Positions 9,560-18,678 of a stretch of DNA of 64,000 bases are shown one piece after another. Each line of letters starts with the position of its first letter. The stretch's first letter is position 1. The position numbers and the translations under genes are program-made. Below the pieces are notes generated by a model. That model was not told the origin of the DNA and made no database searches. It saw only the letters and a list, made by a program, of their open reading frames with translations. Source of the stretch: an uncultured Bacilli bacterium. Lineage in GTDB: Bacteria; Bacillota_I; Bacilli_A; RF39; UBA660. Where the stretch lies: the NCBI GenBank assembly GCA_934096175.1, contig CAKOLG010000001.1:123124-187123 (forward strand). The letters are read 5' to 3'.

Positions 9560-10678
9560 TTAATAAGTTTTAATTGGTAAAATTAATTGTATCAAAGATT
9601 CATCTGATATTGATTTAATTACAATTGGTTTAACCTCACCATTTAATAATATTAATATCTCTTCATCTTTCATTGTTTTAAGTGCATCTAACATATATTT
9701 TGCACTAAATGAAATATCTATATTAGCATCTGTACTTGTTTCTATATCTAACTTTTCTTCTACTTTTCCTATTTCAGATGCATATGAATTAATAATCATT
9801 TGATTATTTTTAATTTTCATTTTTACTATATTTTTATCTTTACTTTGTGTAAGTAAAGCTGCTCTATCAATAGCTGAATAATAATTATCTAATTTAGTAT
9901 TAACAATTATCGAAAAATCTGTAGGTATTAAATTTGATGTATTAGGATACGTCCCAGATAATAAATTACTTTGAAAAATAATGTTTTTATACTTAAATAA
10001 AATTTTATTTGAAAATACATGCATTTCAACATTTTCATCTTCTGTAATAATTTTGTCTAATTCTATAATATTTTTACCAGGAATAACAATATTTATATCT
10101 TCTTCTGAAGGAGTTTGTAACTTAATATTTTTTTTAGCTAATCTGTAAGAATCTGTAGCAATACATTCTAACAAATCTCCAACTATCTTAAAATTAAGTC
10201 CTGTCAATAATGGTCTTAACTCTTGCGTAGAAATAGCAAAAGCAGTTTGACTAATTATTGTTTTAAAAGTATTACCACCTATTATAATTGGATTATTACG
10301 TTCTTCTAATTTTAAAGATGGATATTCTTTAGGATCTAAACAATTTAAATCATATTGACTATTATCAGAATATATTTTAATTTTTAAACCATCCATTAAT
10401 TCAAAATTTATCAAATCAGATGGCATCTTTCTTATAATATCTAAAATATATTTACTTTGTATTATAATAGATCCTTCACTTTCTATATTCTTTATAGCTT
10501 TTTTTTCAATGAAAGATCTAATTGTTAACTCACTATCACTAGCTGTTAAGAATAAACCTTCATCATTTAAATCAAATTTTACTCCATTTAATATAGGTAT
10601 AATATTTTTTGTCGAAATAGCTTTAACAACATTTGATAAATTTTCTAATAGTATATTTTTTTCAATTGTAAATTTCAT
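9560..10678 (-). CDS. dnaN: DNA polymerase III sliding clamp (beta subunit)
   Basis: A 372-residue clamp with the three-domain beta pattern. Recognisable parts are LTASDSELTIRS in domain 1, LRPLLTGLNF and ATDSYRLAKK in domain 2, and the C-terminal LPIKTY, the equivalent of the usual LPxR/TY ending of the partner-binding pocket. It follows dnaA on the same strand with 153 bases between, and ends in its own terminator. Confidence 0.97.
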   Translation of the reverse strand: MKFTIEKNILLENLSNVVKAISTKNIIPILNGVKFDLNDEGLFLTASDSELTIRSFIEKKAIKNIESEGSIIIQSKYILDIIRKMPSDLINFELMDGLKIKIYSDNSQYDLNCLDPKEYPSLKLEERNNPIIIGGNTFKTIISQTAFAISTQELRPLLTGLNFKIVGDLLECIATDSYRLAKKNIKLQTPSEEDINIVIPGKNIIELDKIITEDENVEMHVFSNKILFKYKNIIFQSNLLSGTYPNTSNLIPTDFSIIVNTKLDNYYSAIDRAALLTQSKDKNIVKMKIKNNQMIINSYASEIGKVEEKLDIETSTDANIDISFSAKYMLDALKTMKDEEILILLNGEVKPIVIKSISDESLIQLILPIKTY

Positions 10679-10755
10679 TTTTTTTCCTTCTTTCTTATTT
10701 CTTTTATAAATTTTTTATTATTATTATAAAGTGAATAATGTTGATAACTTATTTT

Positions 10756-10764
10756 TTATCCACA
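10756..10764 (+). promoter_or_regulatory. DnaA box between dnaA and dnaN
   Basis: TTATCCACA, an exact consensus DnaA box on the plus strand in the dnaA-dnaN gap. With the cluster upstream of dnaA this gives boxes on both sides of dnaA, as in the bipartite origin of B. subtilis. Confidence 0.75.
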
Positions 10765-10831
10765 AATATCGTCATTTTTTTAAAAATTAACTTGTTAATA
10801 AACCATAAAATATTAACAATTAATTAACAAT

Positions 10832-12205
10832 TTATAATTTTGCTTTAATTTCATTAATAATTTCTTTTAATTGAGAGTTACTTTTTAAATCTTCTTCAAT
10901 TTTATCACATGCGTGAATAACAGTTGAATGGTCCCTACCCCCAAATTCTAAGCCAATTCGTGGAAAAGACTGATCTGTTAAAATTCTACATAGATACATA
11001 GCTAACATTCTCGGATAAGCAATATTAGCGCTTCTTTTTTTACCTTTTAAAACTTCAACCGTTAACTTGTAATAATCAGCAACTGCTTTTTGAATACTTA
11101 CTATATCATTCATTATATATGGATTTTTTGTTATATAATCTTTTAAAGCCTCATTTGTAAAATCCAAATCTATTTTTTCTGGCACACACATCGCCGTATA
11201 TGCTACAAGCCTATTAATTGCACCTTCCAAGCTTCTAACATCTGTATCACAATTATTAGCAATAAATTCTATCGCTTCATCAGTCATTTTATCCCCTATA
11301 TTTAAATGTTTGATCTTATCCTTTATAATTCTGCACCTTAAATCAAAATCAGGTGGATATATATCAACCGGTAATCCCCAAGCAAACCTACTTCTTAGAC
11401 GTTCCTCTAAAAGCTTTAAATCTTCAGGAGATCTATCTGAACTTATAATAATTTGCTTATTTCTTCCATGTAAATCATTAAAAGTATGAAAGAATTCTTC
11501 TTGAGTTTTTTCTGCTCCAACTAAATATTGAATATCATCAATTATTAATACATCAATATTTCTATATTTATTTTTAAATTCATTTGCATAATCTAAAGAA
11601 TTTTCATTAGAATTGGCAATTCCTGTATAATCTTTTCTAAAATCATCACTAGTAGTATAGAGCACTTTTAAATTAGCATTATTTTCTGCAATATAATTAC
11701 CTATTGCATGCATTAAGTGAGTTTTGCCAAGTCCACTCTTTCCATATATAAATAATGGATTATATTGTACTCCAGGATTTTGCGCAACTGCAAACGCAGC
11801 TGTTCTTGCAAATTTATTTGTATCTCCGACTACGAAGTTATCAAAATTTAATGATTTATTAAGGTTACTTTCATAAGGTTTAATCTCTTGTTTGTTGATA
11901 ACTATTTCTTTATCAACAACCTGATTAATTATTTGGTCTACATTTGATTTTATTTCATCTTCTAGTAAACACTCAATTTCTCTTTCGATACCTGTAACCT
12001 TTATAAAAGCATCATTAATTAATTCATAATAATTTGATAAAAGCATACGTTTATGTAAAGACATAGGTACTTGTAAAATGATTTTTTTATCATTTATCTC
12101 ATGTAATTTAGTTTCACCAAACCATGTACTAAATGATACAGGATGCAGTTCTTTTTTTATAATTTCGAGAACATTACTCCAAATATCATTTGAATTCAAA
12201 ACCAT
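10832..12205 (-). CDS. dnaA: Chromosomal replication initiator DnaA
   Basis: The AAA+ initiator that binds DnaA boxes and opens oriC. Domain I begins NDIWSNVLEIIKKE. The AAA+ domain has Walker A (GKSGLGKTHLMH), Walker B (VLIIDDIQYL) and the arginine finger region (LRSRF). Domain IV has the DNA-binding signature GRDHSTVIHA. The start is the ATG 12203-12205 with a GTGGGGTG site (457 residues). The gene reads leftward away from oriC. Confidence 0.98.
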   Translation of the reverse strand: MVLNSNDIWSNVLEIIKKELHPVSFSTWFGETKLHEINDKKIILQVPMSLHKRMLLSNYYELINDAFIKVTGIEREIECLLEDEIKSNVDQIINQVVDKEIVINKQEIKPYESNLNKSLNFDNFVVGDTNKFARTAAFAVAQNPGVQYNPLFIYGKSGLGKTHLMHAIGNYIAENNANLKVLYTTSDDFRKDYTGIANSNENSLDYANEFKNKYRNIDVLIIDDIQYLVGAEKTQEEFFHTFNDLHGRNKQIIISSDRSPEDLKLLEERLRSRFAWGLPVDIYPPDFDLRCRIIKDKIKHLNIGDKMTDEAIEFIANNCDTDVRSLEGAINRLVAYTAMCVPEKIDLDFTNEALKDYITKNPYIMNDIVSIQKAVADYYKLTVEVLKGKKRSANIAYPRMLAMYLCRILTDQSFPRIGLEFGGRDHSTVIHACDKIEEDLKSNSQLKEIINEIKAKL

Positions 12206-12509
12206 CACCCCACTTCGCACCAATTTGTACAAATATTTTAACGCAAGCTGTGGAAAAATAAAAGCCATAAATTATCTTTTTTTAGTAATTAACAGCTTGT
12301 CCACAAAGTTAATAACAAAAATAATTCGTAAAATATTAGAAATAATATAGTTATTAACATTGTTAACAATTTTTAATTAACAAGTGAAAAAAGTTATCCA
12401 CATATCCACAGGTAACTGTTGATAAAAAAATAAAAAATAGATTTTCTTGACAATTTTAATTCGTTAATATTATAATAAGGAAGCTTATTTAGATGTGGAG
12501 GTGTAATAT
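12206..12509. other. Replication origin region (oriC)
   Basis: A 304-bp gap between dnaA and rpmH. DnaA boxes seen are TTTTCCACA on the minus strand (12249-12257), TTGTCCACA (12297-12305), the exact TTATCCACA (12394-12402) and ATATCCACA (12402-12410). AT-only stretches (12419-12441) follow the last two and could be the unwinding element. Gene direction flips here: dnaA to the left, rpmH to the right. Confidence 0.85.
12447..12476 (+). promoter_or_regulatory. SigA promoter of rpmH
   Basis: TTGACA (12447-12452), 18-nt spacer, TATAAT (12471-12476). Both hexamers match consensus exactly. It starts the rpmH transcript about 30 bases before the ATG. Confidence 0.85.
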
Positions 12510-12635
12510 ATGAAAAGAACTTATCAACCAAATAATAGAAAAAGAGCAAAAAAACACGGTTTTTTCGCTAGAAAAGAGTCTAATATTTTAAATCAAAGAA
12601 GAAGTAAAGGACGCAAAAGAATAGTTGTAAAATAA
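12510..12635 (+). CDS. rpmH: Ribosomal protein L34
   Basis: A 41-residue basic protein of the large subunit, slightly shorter than the usual 44. It starts [20 protein letters not shown] and ends [12 protein letters not shown], the family pattern throughout. The ATG has a GGAGGTG site seven bases upstream. The gene marks the right edge of oriC, as in nearly all bacteria. Confidence 0.97.
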   Translation: MKRTYQPNNRKRAKKHGFFARKESNILNQRRSKGRKRIVVK

Positions 12636-12657
12636 GCCACTGATAAAGTGGCTTTTT
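12636..12657 (+). terminator. Terminator or attenuator between rpmH and rnpA
   Basis: GCCAC-TGATAAA-GTGGC followed by U5, directly after the rpmH stop. It likely lowers transcription into rnpA relative to rpmH. Confidence 0.75.
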
Positions 12658-12676
12658 CTGTAATAAGGGTGAAATG

Positions 12677-12997
12677 ATGAAAAGAGCAGAAACAATTAAA
12701 TCAAAAGTAGATTTTAATAGAATAATAAAAAATGGTCAATATTTTAAAAATGAATATTATGTTATATATAAGGAAAAAAATGAAAATAATGAAGAATTGT
12801 ATGGCATAGCAATCAGCAAAAAGGTAGGAAAAGCTTTTTTGAGAAATAAACTAAAACGCCAAACTAGAGCAATTATAGATAAAAACAGAAAAACATTTAA
12901 AAAAGGTTACAATTATATTATAATGATAAGGAAGAACTGCGCTAATGCAAATTATAATCAATTAGATTTTGCATTAAGTAGTTTAATAGAAAAATAG
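12677..12997 (+). CDS. rnpA: Ribonuclease P protein component
   Basis: Protein cofactor of RNase P (tRNA 5' processing), 106 residues. The RNR-type signature is present as FLRNKLKRQTRAII, and the N-terminus has the usual F-x-RI-x-KNG pattern (DFNRIIKNGQYF). I prefer the second of two tandem ATGs (12677) because it is better spaced from the AAGGGTGA site. Confidence 0.95.
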   Translation: MKRAETIKSKVDFNRIIKNGQYFKNEYYVIYKEKNENNEELYGIAISKKVGKAFLRNKLKRQTRAIIDKNRKTFKKGYNYIIMIRKNCANANYNQLDFALSSLIEK

Positions 12998-13005
12998 GTG
13001 AAAAA

Positions 13006-13944
13006 GTGAAGAAAAAAATAAAAATAGTACTTGTAGCAATATTATTAATTTTATGTACAGGTTGTACTAAAACGTTAAAAGATGGAAAAACGAGTGTAAC
13101 CAACGAAAAAACTGGACAAACTTTAACATCAAATATATTATGTCAACCAACAGATGCTGACTTATATGAAAAATATCAAGAATATGATGAAAGTTTGCAA
13201 GTAAGTTTAGAAGAACTCCCAACATGTGAATCATTTACTCCAAGAAAATTAAAATATAAAAGCTTATGGGAATCGATTTTTATAAAACCATTGGCATGGC
13301 TAATTTTAAAATTAGGATATTTGATAAAAAATATGGGTGTATCAGTAATGATAATAGGATTATTGATTAGAATAATAATTTTACCAATTCAGATAAAATC
13401 AGTTATTCAATCAGATAATATGAAAAAAGCCCAACCAGAAATAGCCAAAATAGAAAAGAAATATAAAAATAGAACAGATAATGAATCATTAATGGCGAAA
13501 AGTCAAGAAACAATGATGGTATATAAAAAATATAAAATAAACCCTATTAGCGGATGTTTAATGGCGTTTATTCAATTGCCTTTGTTCTTTGCTTTCCTAG
13601 AAGCAATTAACAGAGTACCAGCAATATTCGAAGGAACATTCCTAGGAATGAATTTAGGAATGACTCCAGTGACAGGAATTTCTCAACACAAATACATTTA
13701 TATAATTTTGATAATCTTGATAATATTAACGACATATTTATCATTCAAAAACTCTATGAAAAACCAAGAACAAAGTTCCGAAATGGGCGAACAAATGAAA
13801 ATGATGTTTATTTTTATGATAGTAATGGTATCTGTAGCGTCTTTGAGTTTGCCTACAGCAATCGCTTTATACTGGATTGTTACTAATGGTTTTGCGGTAA
13901 TTCAAAATTTAATCATAAAAAAAGTAATTGAAAAGAGGAAGTAA
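13006..13944 (+). CDS. yidC: Membrane protein insertase YidC/SpoIIIJ/OxaA
   Basis: Inserts proteins into the membrane, alone or with SecYEG; in Bacilli one copy (SpoIIIJ) also serves sporulation. A lipoprotein signal (LILCTGC, lipid-modified C20) is followed by five hydrophobic segments of the OxaA core, including LLIRIIILPIQIK, and a basic tail. It starts at GTG 13006 with an AGGTG site. It is followed two bases later by jag, its standard partner. Confidence 0.95.
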   Translation: MKKKIKIVLVAILLILCTGCTKTLKDGKTSVTNEKTGQTLTSNILCQPTDADLYEKYQEYDESLQVSLEELPTCESFTPRKLKYKSLWESIFIKPLAWLILKLGYLIKNMGVSVMIIGLLIRIIILPIQIKSVIQSDNMKKAQPEIAKIEKKYKNRTDNESLMAKSQETMMVYKKYKINPISGCLMAFIQLPLFFAFLEAINRVPAIFEGTFLGMNLGMTPVTGISQHKYIYIILIILIILTTYLSFKNSMKNQEQSSEMGEQMKMMFIFMIVMVSVASLSLPTAIALYWIVTNGFAVIQNLIIKKVIEKRK

Positions 13945-13946
13945 AA

Positions 13947-14558
13947 ATGAAGTTTGAAATTTTTGAAGGAAAAACAATTGAAGATGCAAAAAATGCAGCC
14001 TTATCTCAAATGAATGTTTCTGAAAGTGAAATATTATTTAAAACTGAAGAAAAAAAGGGAAAATTATTTAAGGCAACAACCTATATCTTTAAAGCAATAA
14101 AGATTTCAGATATTCAAAATTTCTTAAAAACAAAGACAACAGAATTATTAAATAACATGGGAATAGATGTAAAAATTGAAAGTAGCATCAGAGATGATCA
14201 AATCAATTTAAAACTATATTCAGATAAAAATAATATATTAATTGGTAAAAATGGTCAAACGCTACTAGCAATCCAAACAATATTACGTCAAATAGTTTAT
14301 AATCAATTAGGTATTTATCCATATATCTTAATTGACGTCGAAAATTACAAAGAAAAAAAGATTTCTAATTTAGAAAGAAATGCTAAAAAAATTGCCAAAG
14401 AAGTTTTAAAAACTAAAATAGACGTAACACTAGATGATATGAATTCATACGAAAGAAGAATAGTTCACAATGCACTTTCGGAATTTAAAAATATTACAAC
14501 AACGAGCGAAGGCGAAGAGCCAAACAGACATGTAGTTATCAAATATAAAGAAGATTAA
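13947..14558 (+). CDS. jag: RNA-binding protein Jag/KhpB
   Basis: A 203-residue protein with an N-terminal Jag_N domain (FEGKTIEDAKNAALSQMNV), a KH domain (IGKNGQTLLAIQTILRQ) and a C-terminal R3H domain (MNSYERRIVHNAL). In Bacilli and streptococci it binds RNA together with KhpA and affects cell elongation. It is coupled to yidC and ends in a terminator. Confidence 0.95.
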   Translation: MKFEIFEGKTIEDAKNAALSQMNVSESEILFKTEEKKGKLFKATTYIFKAIKISDIQNFLKTKTTELLNNMGIDVKIESSIRDDQINLKLYSDKNNILIGKNGQTLLAIQTILRQIVYNQLGIYPYILIDVENYKEKKISNLERNAKKIAKEVLKTKIDVTLDDMNSYERRIVHNALSEFKNITTTSEGEEPNRHVVIKYKED

Positions 14559-14570
14559 TCTTCTTTTTTT
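14547..14570 (+). terminator. Terminator of the yidC-jag unit
   Basis: The palindrome AGAAGATTAATCTTCT overlaps the jag stop codon and runs into seven T. Confidence 0.65.
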
Positions 14571-14640
14571 ATTTCCCGGGAAATAATTTTTGATATACTA
14601 TATATAACATAATAAAAATATTTCCCAAGTACATAAATTG

Positions 14641-14649
14641 TGCTATAAT
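14641..14649 (+). promoter_or_regulatory. Extended -10 promoter of mnmE
   Basis: TGCTATAAT, an extended -10 element, about 24 bases before the mnmE ATG; the -35 region is poor. Confidence 0.6.
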
Positions 14650-14672
14650 ACGAGCCAAAAGGAGTGAAGGCG

Positions 14673-16037
14673 ATGAATGATACTATATGTGCTATTGCAA
14701 CTAGCCAAGGTGTAGGAGCAATTGCAATAATAAGAGTAAGTGGTGAAGACGCGGTTGCCATAGTTTCTAAAATATTTAAAGGAAAAGATTTAAAAACGGT
14801 CGATTCTCATACAATTAACTACGGTCACATAATTGATAAATCGGGAAATATTATAGATGAGGTTTTAGTTTCCGTAATGCTAGCTCCTCGAACTTTTACC
14901 GCTGAAAATACTGTTGAAATAAATACCCACGGTGGTATAGCTGCTACAAACAAGGTTTTGGAATTACTTTTAACCAGTGGTTGTCGTCTAGCTGAACCAG
15001 GTGAGTTTACAAAAAGAGCTTTTTTAAACGGCAGAATAGATTTAATAGAAGCAGAAGCCGTTATGGATATGATTAATGCAAAAACAAACACTCAAAGAGA
15101 ACTTGCTATAAACCAAATAACTGGAAAAGTATCAGATCTTATAAATGAATTAAGAGATGACATGGTTCAAATAATTTCAAATATTAACGTAAATATTGAT
15201 TACCCTGAATACGATGACGTTGATATTATGACAGATGAAATTTTAGTTCCTAAAATAAACAAATTAAAAACTAAAATTGAAAAAATTTTACAAGAATCTA
15301 GAAATGGTCGTATTATTAAAGATGGTATTAAAACATGTATAATAGGTAAACCTAACGTTGGGAAAAGTAGTTTACTAAACGCTCTTTTAGAAGAAGATAA
15401 AGCAATTGTTACAGATATTGCTGGTACGACACGCGATATTGTTGAAGGCCAAATTAATATTAACGGAATTTTACTAAATATTATAGACACAGCAGGTATA
15501 AGAAATACCGAAGACAAAATTGAAGCTTTAGGAGTTGAAAAGAGTCTTAAAATGATGAATGAATCAGATTTGATTTTATTTGTTTTAAATAATAATGAAC
15601 CATTAACTGATGATTTACGAACTCTATTACACCAGCTTTCTGGTCGTAATTATATAATTATTATAAATAAAATAGACTTACCAACAAAGTTAGATTTAAC
15701 AGAACTTGATGTTGATAACTGTGAATTTATTCACATGAGTGTTTTAAATAACCAAGGAATAACAGAATTAAAAAATAAAATAATAAAATTATTTAATATT
15801 TCCCAAATTGAAACAAGTGATCCAACTTATCTAAGTAACGCTAGAAGTATAAGTATTTTGGAAGATTGTTTAGAATCTATTAAAGAAGTTGAAATAGGTT
15901 TGGGAAATAACCAACCGATAGATATGATAGAATTAGATATTAAAAATATCTGGGAAAAACTTGGTACCATAAATGGTACAACATATGAAGAAGAATTATT
16001 GGACGAAATGTTTAGTCGTTTTTGTCTTGGAAAATAA
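14673..16037 (+). CDS. mnmE: tRNA modification GTPase MnmE
   Basis: With MnmG it makes the cmnm5U34 modification of several tRNAs. The N-terminal folate-binding domain (ATSQGVGAIAIIRVSG), the G domain (GKPNVGKSS, DIAGTTRD, DTAGIR, NKID) and the C-terminal motif FCLGK, whose cysteine is essential in the family, are all present. The ATG 14673 is preferred over the GTG 14664, which lies in the AAGGAG site itself. It is followed by mnmG in the same transcript. Confidence 0.96.
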   Translation: MNDTICAIATSQGVGAIAIIRVSGEDAVAIVSKIFKGKDLKTVDSHTINYGHIIDKSGNIIDEVLVSVMLAPRTFTAENTVEINTHGGIAATNKVLELLLTSGCRLAEPGEFTKRAFLNGRIDLIEAEAVMDMINAKTNTQRELAINQITGKVSDLINELRDDMVQIISNINVNIDYPEYDDVDIMTDEILVPKINKLKTKIEKILQESRNGRIIKDGIKTCIIGKPNVGKSSLLNALLEEDKAIVTDIAGTTRDIVEGQININGILLNIIDTAGIRNTEDKIEALGVEKSLKMMNESDLILFVLNNNEPLTDDLRTLLHQLSGRNYIIIINKIDLPTKLDLTELDVDNCEFIHMSVLNNQGITELKNKIIKLFNISQIETSDPTYLSNARSISILEDCLESIKEVEIGLGNNQPIDMIELDIKNIWEKLGTINGTTYEEELLDEMFSRFCLGK

Positions 16038-16055
16038 AAGGAAGTGTTAATAACT

Positions 16056-17924
16056 ATGTATGATGTAATAGTTGTAGGTGGCGGTCACGCCGGTTGTGAA
16101 GCGGCTCATGCTTGTGCAAAAAAAGGACATAAAACTCTTTTACTAACAAGTAATATTAAAAATATCGCTGATATGCCATGTAATCCGCACATTGGCGGTA
16201 GTGCCAAAGGAATAGTAGTACGTGAAATCGATGCATTAGGTGGAATAATGGGACGTATTGCGGATAAAACGCACTTACAAATAAAAATGTTAAATAGTGC
16301 CAAAGGTCCAGCTGTTCAATCCCTAAGAGCTCAAGGAGACAAAATAGCTTACCCTAAAGAAATGTTAAAAACTCTAAAATCATTACCGGATTTAGAAATA
16401 AAAGAAGGAATGGTTGAAGATTTAATAGTAGAAAACAACGAAGTAAAGGGAGTTATCTTAGAAAATGCTACCAAAATTTTCTCTAAAGTTACAATTTTAA
16501 CAACAGGGACATACTTAAAAGCGGATATTCTTGTTGGAAATACACGTACTAGAAAAGGTCCACACGGTGAAAGACCATCAAATTTCTTAAGCGATAAGTT
16601 AAAAGAATATGGCTTCAAAATAATTAGACTAAAAACAGGTACACCACAAAGGATAGATCGTAAATCAATTGACTTTTCTAAAACCAAACTCGAACCAGGT
16701 GATGACAAGTATCTAACATTTAGTTACGATTTAGAACCATGCTATAAAATAGAAGATCAAGAACCTTGTTATCTGACATACACTACCGAAAAAACTCACG
16801 AAATAATTAGAAAAAATCTAAACAAATCTAGTATGTATGGTGCATTAGACGATATTAAAGGAATCGGTCCAAGATACTGTCCATCAATTGAAGATAAAGT
16901 AGTTAGATTTTCCGATAAAGAAAGACATCAATTATTTATTGAACCTGAAAGTAGATATTATGACGATATGTATCTTCAAGGTTTTTCAACTTCAATGCCG
17001 CCTGAAATTCAGGAACAAATGGTTCATAGTTTACCAGGATTTGAGAATGCCAAAATTTTAAAATATGGTTATGCTATCGAATATGATGCAATATACCCAA
17101 CTCAATTAAATGCCAGCCTTGAAACAAAAATCCTATCTAATTTATTTACAGCCGGTCAAATAAATGGTACAAGTGGCTATGAAGAAGCAGCTTGCCAAGG
17201 TTTAATGGCCGGAATAAATGCTTGCCTTAAACTAGAAGGAAAAGAACCCTTTATCTTAAAACGTTCAGACGCATATATTGGTGTATTAATAGATGATTTA
17301 ATTACAAAAGGAATTAGGGATCCCTACAGATTATTAACAAGTCGAGCTGAATTTAGACTTCTTTTACGTAGTGACAATGCCGATTTACGTTTAAGAAGAA
17401 AAGGTTATGAAGTTGGTCTTATAAATAATGAACAAATAAATAAATTAAATAAAAAAGAAGAAGAAATAAAAGCATTATTAGAATACATGAAAAATACAAA
17501 ATTAAAAATAACTGATGAAATAAAACAATCATTTATAAACAATAATTACCAAGTACCAACAGCTTCATTAAGCTTAGAACAGTTAATAAAAAGACCTGAA
17601 CTTAATATAGATTTTTTAAGCAAACTAATAAATATTCCTTTTAACAAAGATATTCAAGATCAAGTTGAAATCAATTTAAAATATGAAGGATATATTGCCA
17701 AAGCTTATAAAGAAGCCGAAAAAATGCTAAAATTAGAACAAAAACAAATCCCAAATGATATAGATTATGATAAAATTTCAAATATTGCCAGCGAAGCTCG
17801 TCAAAAACTAAAAGAAGTAAGGCCAACTACAATAGCACAAGCTATCCGTATTAGTGGTGTAAATCCAGCTGACATTTCTATATTATCGGTATACTTAAAA
17901 AAGGAATATAACAAAAATGAATAA
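16056..17924 (+). CDS. mnmG: tRNA uridine-5-carboxymethylaminomethyl synthase MnmG
   Basis: The FAD-binding partner of MnmE, 622 residues. It begins with the FAD motif GGGHAGCEAA, carries NPHIGGSAKG and the family motif HGERPSNFLSD, and ends in the helical domain that binds MnmE. I start at ATG 16056, next to the conserved YDVIVVGGG; a GTG 12 bases upstream is the alternative. Its stop overlaps the rsmG start by eight bases. Confidence 0.96.
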   Translation: MYDVIVVGGGHAGCEAAHACAKKGHKTLLLTSNIKNIADMPCNPHIGGSAKGIVVREIDALGGIMGRIADKTHLQIKMLNSAKGPAVQSLRAQGDKIAYPKEMLKTLKSLPDLEIKEGMVEDLIVENNEVKGVILENATKIFSKVTILTTGTYLKADILVGNTRTRKGPHGERPSNFLSDKLKEYGFKIIRLKTGTPQRIDRKSIDFSKTKLEPGDDKYLTFSYDLEPCYKIEDQEPCYLTYTTEKTHEIIRKNLNKSSMYGALDDIKGIGPRYCPSIEDKVVRFSDKERHQLFIEPESRYYDDMYLQGFSTSMPPEIQEQMVHSLPGFENAKILKYGYAIEYDAIYPTQLNASLETKILSNLFTAGQINGTSGYEEAACQGLMAGINACLKLEGKEPFILKRSDAYIGVLIDDLITKGIRDPYRLLTSRAEFRLLLRSDNADLRLRRKGYEVGLINNEQINKLNKKEEEIKALLEYMKNTKLKITDEIKQSFINNNYQVPTASLSLEQLIKRPELNIDFLSKLINIPFNKDIQDQVEINLKYEGYIAKAYKEAEKMLKLEQKQIPNDIDYDKISNIASEARQKLKEVRPTTIAQAIRISGVNPADISILSVYLKKEYNKNE

Positions 17925-18636
17925 AGAAGAATTTATAATAAACTTAAAAGAATTAGGTATTATCCCAAGTGATAAACAATTAAAACAACTAGAAATTTAT
18001 TGCCAATTTCTCTTAGAATATAATACTCATACAAACTTAACTGCCATAAAAGAAGAAGATCAGGTATATTTAAAACATTTCTATGATTCATTAACTTTTA
18101 CCAAAGCTATAAATTTAACAAAATATAATAATTTGCTTGATGTAGGTACAGGAGCTGGATTCCCTGGAATGGTCTTAAAAATTTTTTATCCAGAACTAGA
18201 AATTACTCTTTTAGATTCTAATAATAAAAAAATAAATTTTTTAAAAGAATTAACCCAAAAATTAGAACTTACTAAAGTTAATTTTTATCACGGGAGAGCT
18301 GAAGAGTTTTGTCAAGAAAACAGAGAAAAGTTTGATATTGTAACAGCTCGTGCAGTAAGTAATTTATCTGTTTTAAGCGAACTTTGCTTACCGCTAACTA
18401 AAATAAATGGTTACTTTATTCCCTTAAAAGGATCTAACTATGAAGAGTTAACTTCTGCTGATTATTGCATAAAAACATTGGGTGGAAAAATAGAAAACAA
18501 AATAACTTTTACCTTACCAAAAGAAGAAAGCGTTCGCAATATTTTAATTATAAAAAAAATAATGCCAACACCACAACAATATCCTAGAAGATACGAAAAA
18601 ATAATTAATAAGCCATTGAAAAATAATGCTAAATAA
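17917..18636 (+). CDS. rsmG: 16S rRNA (guanine527-N7)-methyltransferase RsmG
   Basis: Methylates G527 of 16S rRNA using SAM. The SAM site reads LLDVGTGAGFPGM and the substrate region includes TARAVSNLSVL. At 239 residues it has normal length. It overlaps mnmG by eight bases and is followed by the ParB gene, the standard Bacilli order. Confidence 0.95.
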   Translation: MNKEEFIINLKELGIIPSDKQLKQLEIYCQFLLEYNTHTNLTAIKEEDQVYLKHFYDSLTFTKAINLTKYNNLLDVGTGAGFPGMVLKIFYPELEITLLDSNNKKINFLKELTQKLELTKVNFYHGRAEEFCQENREKFDIVTARAVSNLSVLSELCLPLTKINGYFIPLKGSNYEELTSADYCIKTLGGKIENKITFTLPKEESVRNILIIKKIMPTPQQYPRRYEKIINKPLKNNAK

Positions 18637-18678
18637 TGTATTATAAATAATAGGAAAAACTAAAAAGGGGCTGATAAA